The notes under the pieces: model-generated
What the model was told of the DNA's origin: nothing
Databases searched by the model: none
What the model saw: only the letters and a program-made list of their open reading frames with translations
Assembly (NCBI GenBank): GCA_030611815.1
Contig: JAUWPC010000005.1
Coordinates: forward strand, 1 to 26,865
DNA: 26,865 nucleotides
Source: Desulfobacteraceae bacterium
GTDB lineage: Bacteria > Desulfobacterota > DSM-4660 > Desulfatiglandales > Desulfatiglandaceae
Direction of reading: 5' to 3'
Shown: one piece after another, positions 14,120 to 22,052 of the stretch
Numbering within the stretch: position 1 is the first letter of the stretch
Layout: each line of letters opens with the position of its first letter
Position numbers and translations under genes: made by a program

Positions 14120-15541
14120 ATGGTGACAAAAGACAATTTAAAGGAATGGCCCCCTAAGTACGATCGCTCTTTTATTCCCCCGGATGACTCGCCGTACTGG
14201 AACAGGGAACTGGAAACCATGGATCCGGCGCAACGGGAAGAGGAGGTCATTCTTCCAAAGCTTCAGGCACAACTCAGATATGCCTATGAGAACTCACCCT
14301 TTTACAAGAAAAAGTGGGACAAGGCAGGTGTCAAACCCGAAGACATCCGTTCTTTGGACGATTTTGAACAGATTCCCTTTGTGACAAAGGATGAGATCCG
14401 GCAGGATCAAATTGAACACCCTCCTTTTGGGACCAATTGTTGTGTTTCAGCGGAAGAAGTTGCAAGGGTGCACGGAACATCCGGTACAACCGGAAAACCC
14501 ACGGCCTTTGCTATCAGCAAAGGGGATGTGGAGAGGATAGCTGAAGCCCATGCAAGGATCATGTGGAATTTTGGGCTTCGTCCGAAAGATACGGTTTTTA
14601 TTGGTTCTTTTTTCAGCCTGTATTTAGGGAGTTGGGGCGCCCTGTTAGGGACCGAACGCCTCGGTGCAACGGCTTTCCCCTTTGGTGCCGGGGTCCCGGG
14701 TCAGTCCGACAGGGCACTGGAATGGATGAAGGAGGTAAAACCCACCGCCTTTTACGGTACACCCTCGTACAGCCTGTACTTGGCTGAAAAAGCCCTTGCA
14801 AGAGGGTTTGACCCGTTGAAGGATTTCAATTTCAAGTTCCTCCTTTTCTCGGGTGAGCCGGGTGCTGGAGTCCCTTCCACAAAGAAGCGGATAGAGGAGA
14901 TCTACGGGGGGATCTGTATTGACGCCGGCTCAACGGCCGAGATGACCCCGTGGATGACCAGCTGCGAATGCCACCACCGTCAAGGCATGCACCTGTACCA
15001 GGATATTGTGTATTCAGAGTTGGTAGATCTTGATACGAAGAGAAGGCTCCCCTATGGAAAGGAGGGGGCAACGGTATACACACATCTTGAGCGTACGTCG
15101 CAACCGATGATCCGGTTCTGGGCGGGAGATATCTCCATGTGGGTCGATGATCCCTGTCCCTGCGGCCGAACATATCCAAGGCTTCCAAAAGGGGTGTATG
15201 GCCGCGCAGATGACATGTTCGTGGTACGTGGGGAAAATGTGTACCCCAGCGCCATAGAGGATTCAATAAGAGGGATCAAAGGGTTTGGTGACGAATTTCG
15301 GATTATTATCACCAGGGAAAAGACCATGGATGAGCTCATCGTGCAGGCGGAATATGCCCCTGATGTGGAACCGGGAGATGTGCCTAAATTAAAGGCTGAG
15401 CTGGAGAAGGTATTGAAGGCGCGGGGGCTCAGAACCGTTGTGCAGATGAAGGAACCCAACACTATTGAGAGGACCCAGTTCAAGGCAAGAAGGATAATTG
15501 ACAAACGGGATCTTTACGACCACATCATCAAAGAGGAATGA
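14120..15541 (+). CDS. PaaK-type AMP-forming acyl-CoA ligase
   Basis: This 473-residue enzyme of the phenylacetate-CoA ligase family should activate a carboxylic acid to its CoA thioester using ATP. Motifs: ATP-binding SGTTGKP (residues 121-127); the adenylate region DAGSTAEMTPWMTS; a cysteine pair in DPCPCGRTYPRL followed by GRADDMFVVRGENVYPS (hinge region, as in PaaK); and the C-terminal domain ending with IERTQFKARRI, which carries the usual catalytic-lysine region. AAGGAG stands seven bases before ATG. It lies 9 bases before the next gene, so the two are co-transcribed. The acid substrate is unknown. PaaK-like enzymes act on aryl and short branched acids, and a 2-hydroxyisobutyrate-type ligase is one possibility. 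Confidence 0.9.
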   Translation: MVTKDNLKEWPPKYDRSFIPPDDSPYWNRELETMDPAQREEEVILPKLQAQLRYAYENSPFYKKKWDKAGVKPEDIRSLDDFEQIPFVTKDEIRQDQIEHPPFGTNCCVSAEEVARVHGTSGTTGKPTAFAISKGDVERIAEAHARIMWNFGLRPKDTVFIGSFFSLYLGSWGALLGTERLGATAFPFGAGVPGQSDRALEWMKEVKPTAFYGTPSYSLYLAEKALARGFDPLKDFNFKFLLFSGEPGAGVPSTKKRIEEIYGGICIDAGSTAEMTPWMTSCECHHRQGMHLYQDIVYSELVDLDTKRRLPYGKEGATVYTHLERTSQPMIRFWAGDISMWVDDPCPCGRTYPRLPKGVYGRADDMFVVRGENVYPSAIEDSIRGIKGFGDEFRIIITREKTMDELIVQAEYAPDVEPGDVPKLKAELEKVLKARGLRTVVQMKEPNTIERTQFKARRIIDKRDLYDHIIKEE

Positions 15542-15550
15542 CGGCCCCAT

Positions 15551-17509
15551 ATGGAAAAGCAGATCCCCACATCATGTACCCGTGACTGCCCTTCCGGATG
15601 CAGCATCATGCTCACCCTGAGAGACGGCCGCATCATCTCTCACAGGGCTGACCCTCGAAATCCCATCACGCGGAATTTCCTGTGCGTCAAGGGGAACAGC
15701 TATGTCAAACGGTACGACAGCCCCGAACGTATCCTGACGCCCCTGCGCCGCAACGGCGATCGGTTTGTCCCCATCTCCTGGGATAAAGCCCTGGACACGG
15801 CTGCCGCGAAACTTACGAAGACACGCGCCGAGAGTGGGCCCTTATCCACCTTATGGGCACAATATTCCGGGTCCCTCTCTCTTTTGAACCTCATTATGCC
15901 GCGCATCTTCTGGATCCATTTCGGGGGGAGCACCATGACCAGGGGGGGTATCTCCATCGACGCCCTTCAGGCGGCCCAGGAGCTTGACTTTGGCGCCTGT
16001 CTATTGCACGAACCCGAAGATCTGCTCAACTCCGGCAGTATTGTGGTGTGGGGCAGAAATCCTGCCGTGACCCATGTACATCTGATCCCCTTTATCAGGG
16101 AAGCCCAGAAAAACGGTGCCGGGCTGACCGTGGTCGATTCCAGGTACAGCGAAACCGCAAAATTTGCGGACCATCACATCGCGCCCAGACCGGGTGGGGA
16201 CGGCTACCTGGCCATGGCGGTGGCAAAGGAAATCCAACGTCGTTGGGACGAGGTCCCCGATTTTGTCAAAAGCCGGTCCAAGGGGTGGGAAGCCTACCTG
16301 GCCATGCTGGACCAATACCACGAAACGGAACTCCTTCAAAAGGCCGATGTGAGCAGGGAGCATGTAAAGCATTTAGCCTCCCGTTACCTGGACCATAAGC
16401 CATGTGCCACGTTTTTGGGGCTGGGGGTGAACTGGTGGAGGCATGGAGGCGCCCACAGCCGTCTTATCGATGCGCTGGTCTTTATGAGCGGAAATATCGG
16501 GATCCCGGGGGGTGGCGCCAACTTTTTCAATATGGAATTCCCTTTCGACACAACGGTCTTTAAGGAGGAGATGGCCAAAGCAGCAACAAGGGGGGTGCCC
16601 CCCGTAAAGCCGCGCAGGCTCTTACTTCCCCTCTTGGCCCGGGAAATCGAGGGTGCCCAGGATCCACCCATTCGGCTGGCGTGGATCTCCATGTTCAATC
16701 CGGTGGCCTCGGCACCGGATTCAAATCATATGAAAAAGGCGTTACAAAACCTTGATTTCGTTATCGTTACCGAGCAGTTCATGACAGCGACTGCCCGGTG
16801 CGCCGACCTCATTTTCCCGGCCACCACGTACTTAGAAGAAGACGATGTCATGTACAGCCACGGGAGTTCCTATATGGGACCGGTAAACGCGGCTGTGCCA
16901 CCAAGGGGTGAGACGCGCAGCAATATGCAGATTTTTCAGAGTCTGGCGGAGAGACTCGGATTTGGAGAAGCGTTACAGGGTAAACCGTGGGAATGGATCA
17001 GCCGCACATGGGCGCCGTTGGATGCACAGGGTATTTCCATGGAGGCAGTAAAAAGGGGGCCGATCAAGAGAGTGCAGCCGCTTAATCCCTATGAGAACGG
17101 GGTCTTTCGCACACCGGACGGCAAGTTCCAGTTTATTACAGACTATGAGGGGAGGAGGAACGAGGAAGACGGCCTTTTTCTTCTGATGGTCAAAAGACGA
17201 TCTTTTCTAAACACCCAGCTCCTTGACCAGGATGCGGAAACGCGTCCGACTGTCTCGCTAAATCCAAAAGTCATGGCAGAGATAGGTCTCAGGGACGGGG
17301 ACCGCGTCTGGATCTGCAGTCCCCTGGACCGTGTGGAGGCCATTGCAAGGGGATCGGAGTTCACCCGGCCGGACGTGGCGGAACTCGGGCCTTCTGTATG
17401 GAAAGACGATCAGGGGGGAATCAACCGGCTGCGCCGGGCCATGATCAGCGATCTGGGGCCCACCGCCGCTGTAAATGAAACAAAGGTCACCATCCGGAAG
17501 GCCCGGTGA
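15551..17509 (+). CDS. Molybdopterin oxidoreductase with one [4Fe-4S] cluster
   Basis: This 652-residue protein belongs to the DMSO reductase / formate dehydrogenase superfamily. The N-terminal cluster motif is C9-x3-C13-x3-C17-x27-C45, then VKG. Central molybdopterin-binding segments include VVWGRNPAVTHVHLIPFI and the NPVASAPDSNHMKKALQNLD region. The C-terminal dinucleotide-binding domain has TQLLDQDAETRPTVSLNP. The metal-ligand region (STMTRGGIS) contains no Cys or selenocysteine, so it is not a standard formate dehydrogenase; Ser or another ligand is possible. It lacks a twin-arginine signal, so it is cytoplasmic. No iron-sulfur or membrane partner subunit is encoded beside it. The reaction is unknown; hydroxylation, oxidation or hydration of a pathway intermediate all fit the superfamily. 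Confidence 0.85.
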   Translation: MEKQIPTSCTRDCPSGCSIMLTLRDGRIISHRADPRNPITRNFLCVKGNSYVKRYDSPERILTPLRRNGDRFVPISWDKALDTAAAKLTKTRAESGPLSTLWAQYSGSLSLLNLIMPRIFWIHFGGSTMTRGGISIDALQAAQELDFGACLLHEPEDLLNSGSIVVWGRNPAVTHVHLIPFIREAQKNGAGLTVVDSRYSETAKFADHHIAPRPGGDGYLAMAVAKEIQRRWDEVPDFVKSRSKGWEAYLAMLDQYHETELLQKADVSREHVKHLASRYLDHKPCATFLGLGVNWWRHGGAHSRLIDALVFMSGNIGIPGGGANFFNMEFPFDTTVFKEEMAKAATRGVPPVKPRRLLLPLLAREIEGAQDPPIRLAWISMFNPVASAPDSNHMKKALQNLDFVIVTEQFMTATARCADLIFPATTYLEEDDVMYSHGSSYMGPVNAAVPPRGETRSNMQIFQSLAERLGFGEALQGKPWEWISRTWAPLDAQGISMEAVKRGPIKRVQPLNPYENGVFRTPDGKFQFITDYEGRRNEEDGLFLLMVKRRSFLNTQLLDQDAETRPTVSLNPKVMAEIGLRDGDRVWICSPLDRVEAIARGSEFTRPDVAELGPSVWKDDQGGINRLRRAMISDLGPTAAVNETKVTIRKAR

Positions 17510-17568
17510 AGATGAGCGGGGCCTCTGGCCGGGGTCAGCCTGATCAGGCAGAAATTTTTGGAAGAACG

Positions 17569-17718
17569 AACGTCCAACTCGCCAGAGGCGAGCAAGCACT
17601 TGTCCGCCTCCGGCGGATCGAACGCCCAACGTCCAGGTAAGCGAAGACTCCGACGTCGAATGAACCACAACCCAGCACCCAGAACCGAGATCCCCTGAAC
17701 CTTTGAACCCTGAACCTG
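17569..17718. repeat. 7-bp-phased word array with embedded hairpins
   Basis: Two parts. The left part (17569-17634) has AACGTCC, AACGCCC and AACGTCC, interrupted by two perfect small palindromes: CTCGCC, loop AGA, GGCGAG (17578-17592) and TCCGCC, loop TCC, GGCGGA (17603-17617). The right part (17663-17718) is eight consecutive heptads in strict phase, with words such as AACCACA, ACCCAGC, ACCCAGA, ACCGAGA, GAACCCT and GAACCTG. It fills the spacer before the thiamine-diphosphate enzyme. Confidence 0.65.
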
Positions 17719-17744
17719 AAGTTTCACACGAGCAGGAGGACCAC

Positions 17745-19439
17745 ATGGAAGATGTTTCGCATCTGATTGCACGGTTTCTAAAAGAACGTATGGTGGACCG
17801 CGTCTTTACCCTTTGCGGGGGGCATATTCTCCCCATATGGGATCACATTCACCGTTTAGGGATTCGTATCATCGATGTGCGCGACGAGCGGGCCGCAGTT
17901 CACATGGCCCATGCCCATCGTGAACTCACTGGCCGTCTCGGTGTGGCGCTTGTAACCGCAGGCCCCGGTATGACCAATGCGGTAACAGGGATCGCCAACG
18001 CCCATGTATCGCGCGTACCACTCTTAGTGATCTCGGGTGTCCCGCCACGCCCCCAGGAGAATATGGGGGCGCTTCAATCGGTACCTCAAGCAGAAATAGT
18101 CCGTCCCATCACCCGTTATGCGCGTACCATTTCGAGGGCCGAACATGTATTGAGAGAACTGGACGAGGCCGTCTCTTGTGCGGAGGGACATTGCGGGGAA
18201 CCGGGACCTGCCTTTATTGATTTTTCCACCGATCTTCTTCGGGAGGAGATCCCGGAGGCCCTGGTGGATCCATCCAGATTCCGGGTCCGGGAATCTGCTG
18301 CGGTCATCCCGTCGCCGGAAGATATTCATGCGGCAGTTGAGATGCTCTGGCAGGCAACCCGACCTCTTGTCATCTCCGGGCGGGGGGCGCGAGGGGCTGA
18401 AAAAGGGTTGTTGCGGATCCTGGATACCCTTGGATGCGTCTATATGGACACGGCTGAAAGTCGCGGTCTGGTCCCGGAAGATCATCCCGCCTATATGCCC
18501 GCCATGCGGGGGCGTGCCATGCGGGAGGCGGACGTGGTGCTGACCATCGGCCGTACCCTGGATTTCCAGTTAGGGTACGGATCCAGGGCTGTTTTTTCCA
18601 ATGCCCGTTTTGTGCGTGTCGGGAACAGTGCAAGTGAGCTCCGGGGGAACCGTAGGGCAGATGTTGAACTGTTCGGGTCATCTCCGGAGACCCTGGAGGC
18701 CCTGGTAAAAGCTGCAAAAAGAGAGACGCCGATGACGGATCGGTCCTGGGTGGAGGAGATGCGGACCATAGATCGCAGACGTCGTCAAGGGCTAAGACAG
18801 AAACTGGCGGAGAGCCCTCCCGGGAAGGATGGCGCCATGCACCCCTATCAGCTATTGGGTTACGTTCGAGAATCCCTCAAAGAGGATGCCATTGTTGTAG
18901 CCGACGGCGGGGATTTTCTCTCCTTCTCCCGGATCGCCCTTACGGGTGGCGCATATCTCGATTGCGGGGCCTTCGGGTGCTTAGGTGTGGGTGTGCCCTT
19001 CGGTATCGCTTCGGCCCTGGCATTTCCCCAGCGTCAGGTGGTGGTTGTTTCAGGGGATGGATCTTTCGGGTTCAATGCCATTGAACTGGATACCTGCCGG
19101 CGCCACGGGGCCCGGGTCGTCTTTATAGTCGCCAACAACAGCGGCTGGAACATAGAGAGAAATGATCAAAAACAGGCCTATGGCGGCCGGATCGTGGGCA
19201 CTGAGCTGGAAGGGTGCGATTATGCCGGATTAGCACGATCCTTAGGGGTGCACGGAGAAAGGATCGAACGGCCCGAAGATCTGCCGGACGCCATACATCG
19301 GGCATTTGATTTGGCGCCGGCGGTTCTGGATGTAATTGTTACCCGAGATGCCATGTCACCCGATGCAGTGGCCGGCCTCCCCGGTATCCCGGACAGGCAG
19401 GCTCTCTCCATATGGGATGAATTGGAAAAATCGGGATAA
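17745..19439 (+). CDS. Thiamine-diphosphate-dependent enzyme (acetolactate synthase / 2-hydroxyacyl-CoA lyase type)
   Basis: The protein has 564 residues from ATG 17745, which has AGGAGGA five bases upstream; an earlier ATG at 17703 lies in repeat DNA. All three domains are present: an N-terminal pyrimidine domain with catalytic Glu48 (VRDERAAVHMAHA) and GPGMTNAVTG; a middle domain; and a C-terminal ThDP domain with the GDGSFGFNAIELDTCRRHGA start and the VANNSGWN end of the GDG-to-NN motif. Members carry out C-C bond formation or cleavage next to a carbonyl. With a mutase and a CoA ligase in the cluster, 2-hydroxyacyl-CoA lyase/synthase chemistry is attractive, but acetolactate synthase-like or oxalyl-CoA decarboxylase-like activity cannot be excluded. 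Confidence 0.88.
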   Translation: MEDVSHLIARFLKERMVDRVFTLCGGHILPIWDHIHRLGIRIIDVRDERAAVHMAHAHRELTGRLGVALVTAGPGMTNAVTGIANAHVSRVPLLVISGVPPRPQENMGALQSVPQAEIVRPITRYARTISRAEHVLRELDEAVSCAEGHCGEPGPAFIDFSTDLLREEIPEALVDPSRFRVRESAAVIPSPEDIHAAVEMLWQATRPLVISGRGARGAEKGLLRILDTLGCVYMDTAESRGLVPEDHPAYMPAMRGRAMREADVVLTIGRTLDFQLGYGSRAVFSNARFVRVGNSASELRGNRRADVELFGSSPETLEALVKAAKRETPMTDRSWVEEMRTIDRRRRQGLRQKLAESPPGKDGAMHPYQLLGYVRESLKEDAIVVADGGDFLSFSRIALTGGAYLDCGAFGCLGVGVPFGIASALAFPQRQVVVVSGDGSFGFNAIELDTCRRHGARVVFIVANNSGWNIERNDQKQAYGGRIVGTELEGCDYAGLARSLGVHGERIERPEDLPDAIHRAFDLAPAVLDVIVTRDAMSPDAVAGLPGIPDRQALSIWDELEKSG

Positions 19440-19473
19440 ATAAGGCATAAGGCGGAAGGAAGACAGGTCTCAT

Positions 19474-19485
19474 CCCGCCAGCGGG
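19474..19485. repeat. Mini-hairpin CCCGC-CA-GCGGG
   Basis: This perfect five-pair stem lies in the 72-base spacer before the next gene and is followed by an AT-rich run (TAATTTTTA). It could slow transcription or mark mRNA processing. It resembles the hairpins at 7063 and 21969. Confidence 0.4.
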
Positions 19486-19511
19486 AAAGCCCCTAATTTT
19501 TACGGTAAATA

Positions 19512-20747
19512 ATGAAAGATGACAGATTGAGTAATCGGGAGATAGCACAGGTCCGAAAAGCGTATACAAAGAGTTATTATGCGCGCATCAGACAGGCCAA
19601 GAAAGAGGGACGTCCCGTGGCCTACACGACCGCTTTAGGGCCCACCGAGCTTCTCTATGCCATGGGCGTAGACGTCTGTATGCCGGAAAATTACGTGACC
19701 ATCTGCTGCGCAAAACAGATGGCCAAAGGTTTCTGCGAGGAGGCCGAGAGCCGGTCTATAAGTCCGGACCTCTGTTCATACGCCCGTTGCGGGCTTGGGA
19801 TGATGTACAGCATGGACGGGCCCATGGGGGCGCTCCCCGAGCCCGATTTCATTGTGGGGGTGGTTTCGGCCTGCGACCCACACGCCAAGTGGTGGGAACT
19901 GACGGCCCGTCACTATAACGTCCCCCTTTTCCTGATCGATTCGTCCTATCGCTTGCGCAGGAAGGTGGAACCCCATCATGAGGCGTGGATGATCTCTGAA
20001 CTCAAACGTCTTGCAGGTTTTGTGGAGGAACAGACGGGCCTCCCCTTTGTAGAAGACGATTTCAGAGAATGCGTTCGTCTTTCGGGTGAGGCCCACGCAA
20101 CCTTTGCGGAGATCCAGGAACTGAGGAAGCATATTCCGGCGCCACGCGGGATGCGTGAGATGGTCGGAGACCTCTTCTACCTTATCACCCAGGCCGGCCG
20201 CAGAGAAAGCGTAGATTACTACCGGATGGTCCTCAAGGAGACCCGGGAGAGGGTCCGCAGGGGAGAGGGGGTATTGGACGAAGAAAGAGTAAGACTATAT
20301 TTCCATAACATCCCGCTCTGGTTCAATCTCCAGATTTTTGACTGGTTAGCGGCCCAGGGCGCGGTTGTGGCCATGGATTTTTACACCAACCATGTGTGGC
20401 ACGGATTTTTCTTTGACGGGGGCCGTTTTGACTCAGAAGATCCGTTCAGGGACCTGGCCCGGAAATGGCTCTTTTTTGACAACCATGTGGGCCTCCCTGT
20501 AAAGCTTTCCAGAAGCCTCATCTCTGCCCGTGAATGGGGGTGCCAGGGGGCTATTTTCTTTTCCAACCGCAGCTGCAAGGTCTATTCCATTGGACAACCG
20601 GAACAGATGAGGGCCCTCGAACAGGAACTGGGGATCAGGAGTTTTACCTTTGAAGCTGAGATGGCCGACCCTCGCTCTTTTTCCATGGATCGCTGGAAGG
20701 AACACGTCGGTATGTTTCTCGATTTTCTTGTGGACGCAAGGAGGTAA
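19512..20747 (+). CDS. 2-hydroxyacyl-CoA dehydratase / benzoyl-CoA reductase-type subunit (first)
   Basis: This 411-residue protein belongs to the HgdB / BcrC superfamily, whose subunit pairs hold a [4Fe-4S] cluster and carry out difficult radical reductions or dehydrations of CoA thioesters. Family features: VAYTTALGPTELLYAMGV at the N-terminus, a conserved Cys in ISPDLCSYARCGLG, a second in VVSACDPHAKWWE, and the C-terminal FFSNRSCKVYSIGQPE followed by EAEMADPRSFS, equivalent to the usual third cysteine and substrate loop. No good ribosome-binding site precedes ATG 19512. It is separated from the second subunit by three bases. The ATP-driven activator subunit is not in the window. Confidence 0.88.
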   Translation: MKDDRLSNREIAQVRKAYTKSYYARIRQAKKEGRPVAYTTALGPTELLYAMGVDVCMPENYVTICCAKQMAKGFCEEAESRSISPDLCSYARCGLGMMYSMDGPMGALPEPDFIVGVVSACDPHAKWWELTARHYNVPLFLIDSSYRLRRKVEPHHEAWMISELKRLAGFVEEQTGLPFVEDDFRECVRLSGEAHATFAEIQELRKHIPAPRGMREMVGDLFYLITQAGRRESVDYYRMVLKETRERVRRGEGVLDEERVRLYFHNIPLWFNLQIFDWLAAQGAVVAMDFYTNHVWHGFFFDGGRFDSEDPFRDLARKWLFFDNHVGLPVKLSRSLISAREWGCQGAIFFSNRSCKVYSIGQPEQMRALEQELGIRSFTFEAEMADPRSFSMDRWKEHVGMFLDFLVDARR

Positions 20748-20750
20748 CCC

Positions 20751-21893
20751 ATGCAGACTGATTTTAGAAATGTCTTGAAGGAAAGGCACAAGTGGGGGCT
20801 CCAACATCAAGAGAACGGGGGGCTGGTTATGGGATGCTATTCCGCAATGGTTCCCGAGGAACTGATGTGGTCCTGTGGGGTGCTCCCAATACAATTTCTT
20901 ATGTCCCCCGGCACGTATGGAGAGTCTCAGGCGTATCTGCCCCCCTATACATGTGATTGCTCAAAGAGCATCTTGGAGGAATATTTGGACGGGACCTACC
21001 GATATTTGGACGGCCTTATGGTCTCCCATGTGTGTGAGACCATAAGGGGCCTGGCCGGAATCTTGAGTGTCCGCTGGCCGGAGAGGTTCGTCCACGTATT
21101 TACGGCACCGGCCTGCAATGATCTTGGGGCAAGAAGGTATATCAGGGCGGAATTGATGAGCCTTGCTGAAAAACTCCAAAGTCTGGGCGCGGCACCCATG
21201 AGCCCGGAGCGGCTCGAAGAAGCTATTTCCCTTTATAACACGAACCGCGAGCTTATTAACGAGATTTACCACTTCAGGGGACAGAACCCGGGTGCCGTGG
21301 AACCGGAACAGGTGTTGTCGGCCGTTATGTCGGCTGGTATCATGCCAAGGCCTCAGCACAACCGGATGCTGCGCGAGCTCTTGAAGACTATCCACAAGGG
21401 CCCTGAACGGGCCGGCACTCGAATTATCCTTGCGGGACTACTCTTTGAAATAGAGCTCGCTGAGGGGAACAACCTGTTCTCCATATTGAGAGAGAGTAAT
21501 GCCTTAGTGGTCTGGGACGATCTGGCATCCGGGATGAGATACAGACTTGAACGGGTTGAAGGTTCAAAGGGAGACGATCCCCTGGATCGGCTGGTTGAAA
21601 GTTTCATGGGGCCCCAGCCCGCGCCGCTCAGGTCTCCGGCCGAACGAAAAGCCGGGCAGTTGTTGAAAGCGGTCCGCGAGTACGGAGGGGAGGGTGTCAT
21701 CTTCTTGATCCCAAAATATTGCGATCCCATCCTCTTCGAAATTCCGACCCTTATCCCAATATTGAAAGAGAATGATGTCCCCTCTCTCTGCCTTGAGGTC
21801 TCGGGCTCGCTCTCCGAAGGACAGATGAGGGTACGGGTGGAGGCCTTCATGGAAATGCTCTCGGGTTCGTCTGCTGATTCTATTTGGGCATAA
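20751..21893 (+). CDS. 2-hydroxyacyl-CoA dehydratase / benzoyl-CoA reductase-type subunit (second)
   Basis: This 380-residue protein is the partner of the preceding one and probably forms a heterodimer with it. It shows the same fold pattern: a GCYSAMVPEELMWSCGVLPI segment, PPYTCDCSKSILEEYLDG (cysteines of the cluster region), HVCETIRGLAG, and a C-terminal FLIPKYCDPILFEIPTLIPI followed by VPSLCLEVSGS. AGGAGG lies directly upstream of ATG. It is the last gene of the plus-strand cluster. The cysteine pattern is kept in both subunits, so both may bind or share clusters. Whether the pair dehydrates a 2-hydroxyacyl-CoA or reduces an aromatic or enoyl-CoA cannot be decided from sequence. Confidence 0.86.
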   Translation: MQTDFRNVLKERHKWGLQHQENGGLVMGCYSAMVPEELMWSCGVLPIQFLMSPGTYGESQAYLPPYTCDCSKSILEEYLDGTYRYLDGLMVSHVCETIRGLAGILSVRWPERFVHVFTAPACNDLGARRYIRAELMSLAEKLQSLGAAPMSPERLEEAISLYNTNRELINEIYHFRGQNPGAVEPEQVLSAVMSAGIMPRPQHNRMLRELLKTIHKGPERAGTRIILAGLLFEIELAEGNNLFSILRESNALVVWDDLASGMRYRLERVEGSKGDDPLDRLVESFMGPQPAPLRSPAERKAGQLLKAVREYGGEGVIFLIPKYCDPILFEIPTLIPILKENDVPSLCLEVSGSLSEGQMRVRVEAFMEMLSGSSADSIWA

Positions 21894-21968
21894 TGCGCTC
21901 TTGGATGGACAGTTAACCATTAAATCATGTGACAAAAACACAAAGAATTCTCTAAAATGGTCGGAAAG

Positions 21969-21984
21969 CCCCGCTAAAGCGGGG
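21969..21984. terminator. Small hairpin between convergent genes
   Basis: CCCCGC, loop TAAA, GCGGGG is a perfect six-pair stem in the spacer between the convergent dehydratase-type and M24 genes. No T-run follows on either strand, only CTTT on the minus strand, so it is at best a weak bidirectional terminator. It directly abuts the heptad array. Confidence 0.4.
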
Positions 21985-21995
21985 TGAAAAAGATG

Positions 21996-22037
21996 AACAT
22001 CGAACATCGAACGTCCAACGTCCAACGTCCAACCTCG
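21996..22037. repeat. Heptad array (6 x 7 bp)
   Basis: Six gap-free 7-base units: AACATCG twice, AACGTCC three times, then AACCTCG. The AACGTCC word also occurs in the 17.6-kb spacer. The array ends about 15 bases before the M24 stop codon. Confidence 0.7.
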
Positions 22038-22052
22038 AATGAAAAACAAACA

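Noticed and set aside
21996..22037. Heptad array as a CRISPR
   Set aside because: Units are 7 bp without spacers; there are no cas genes.
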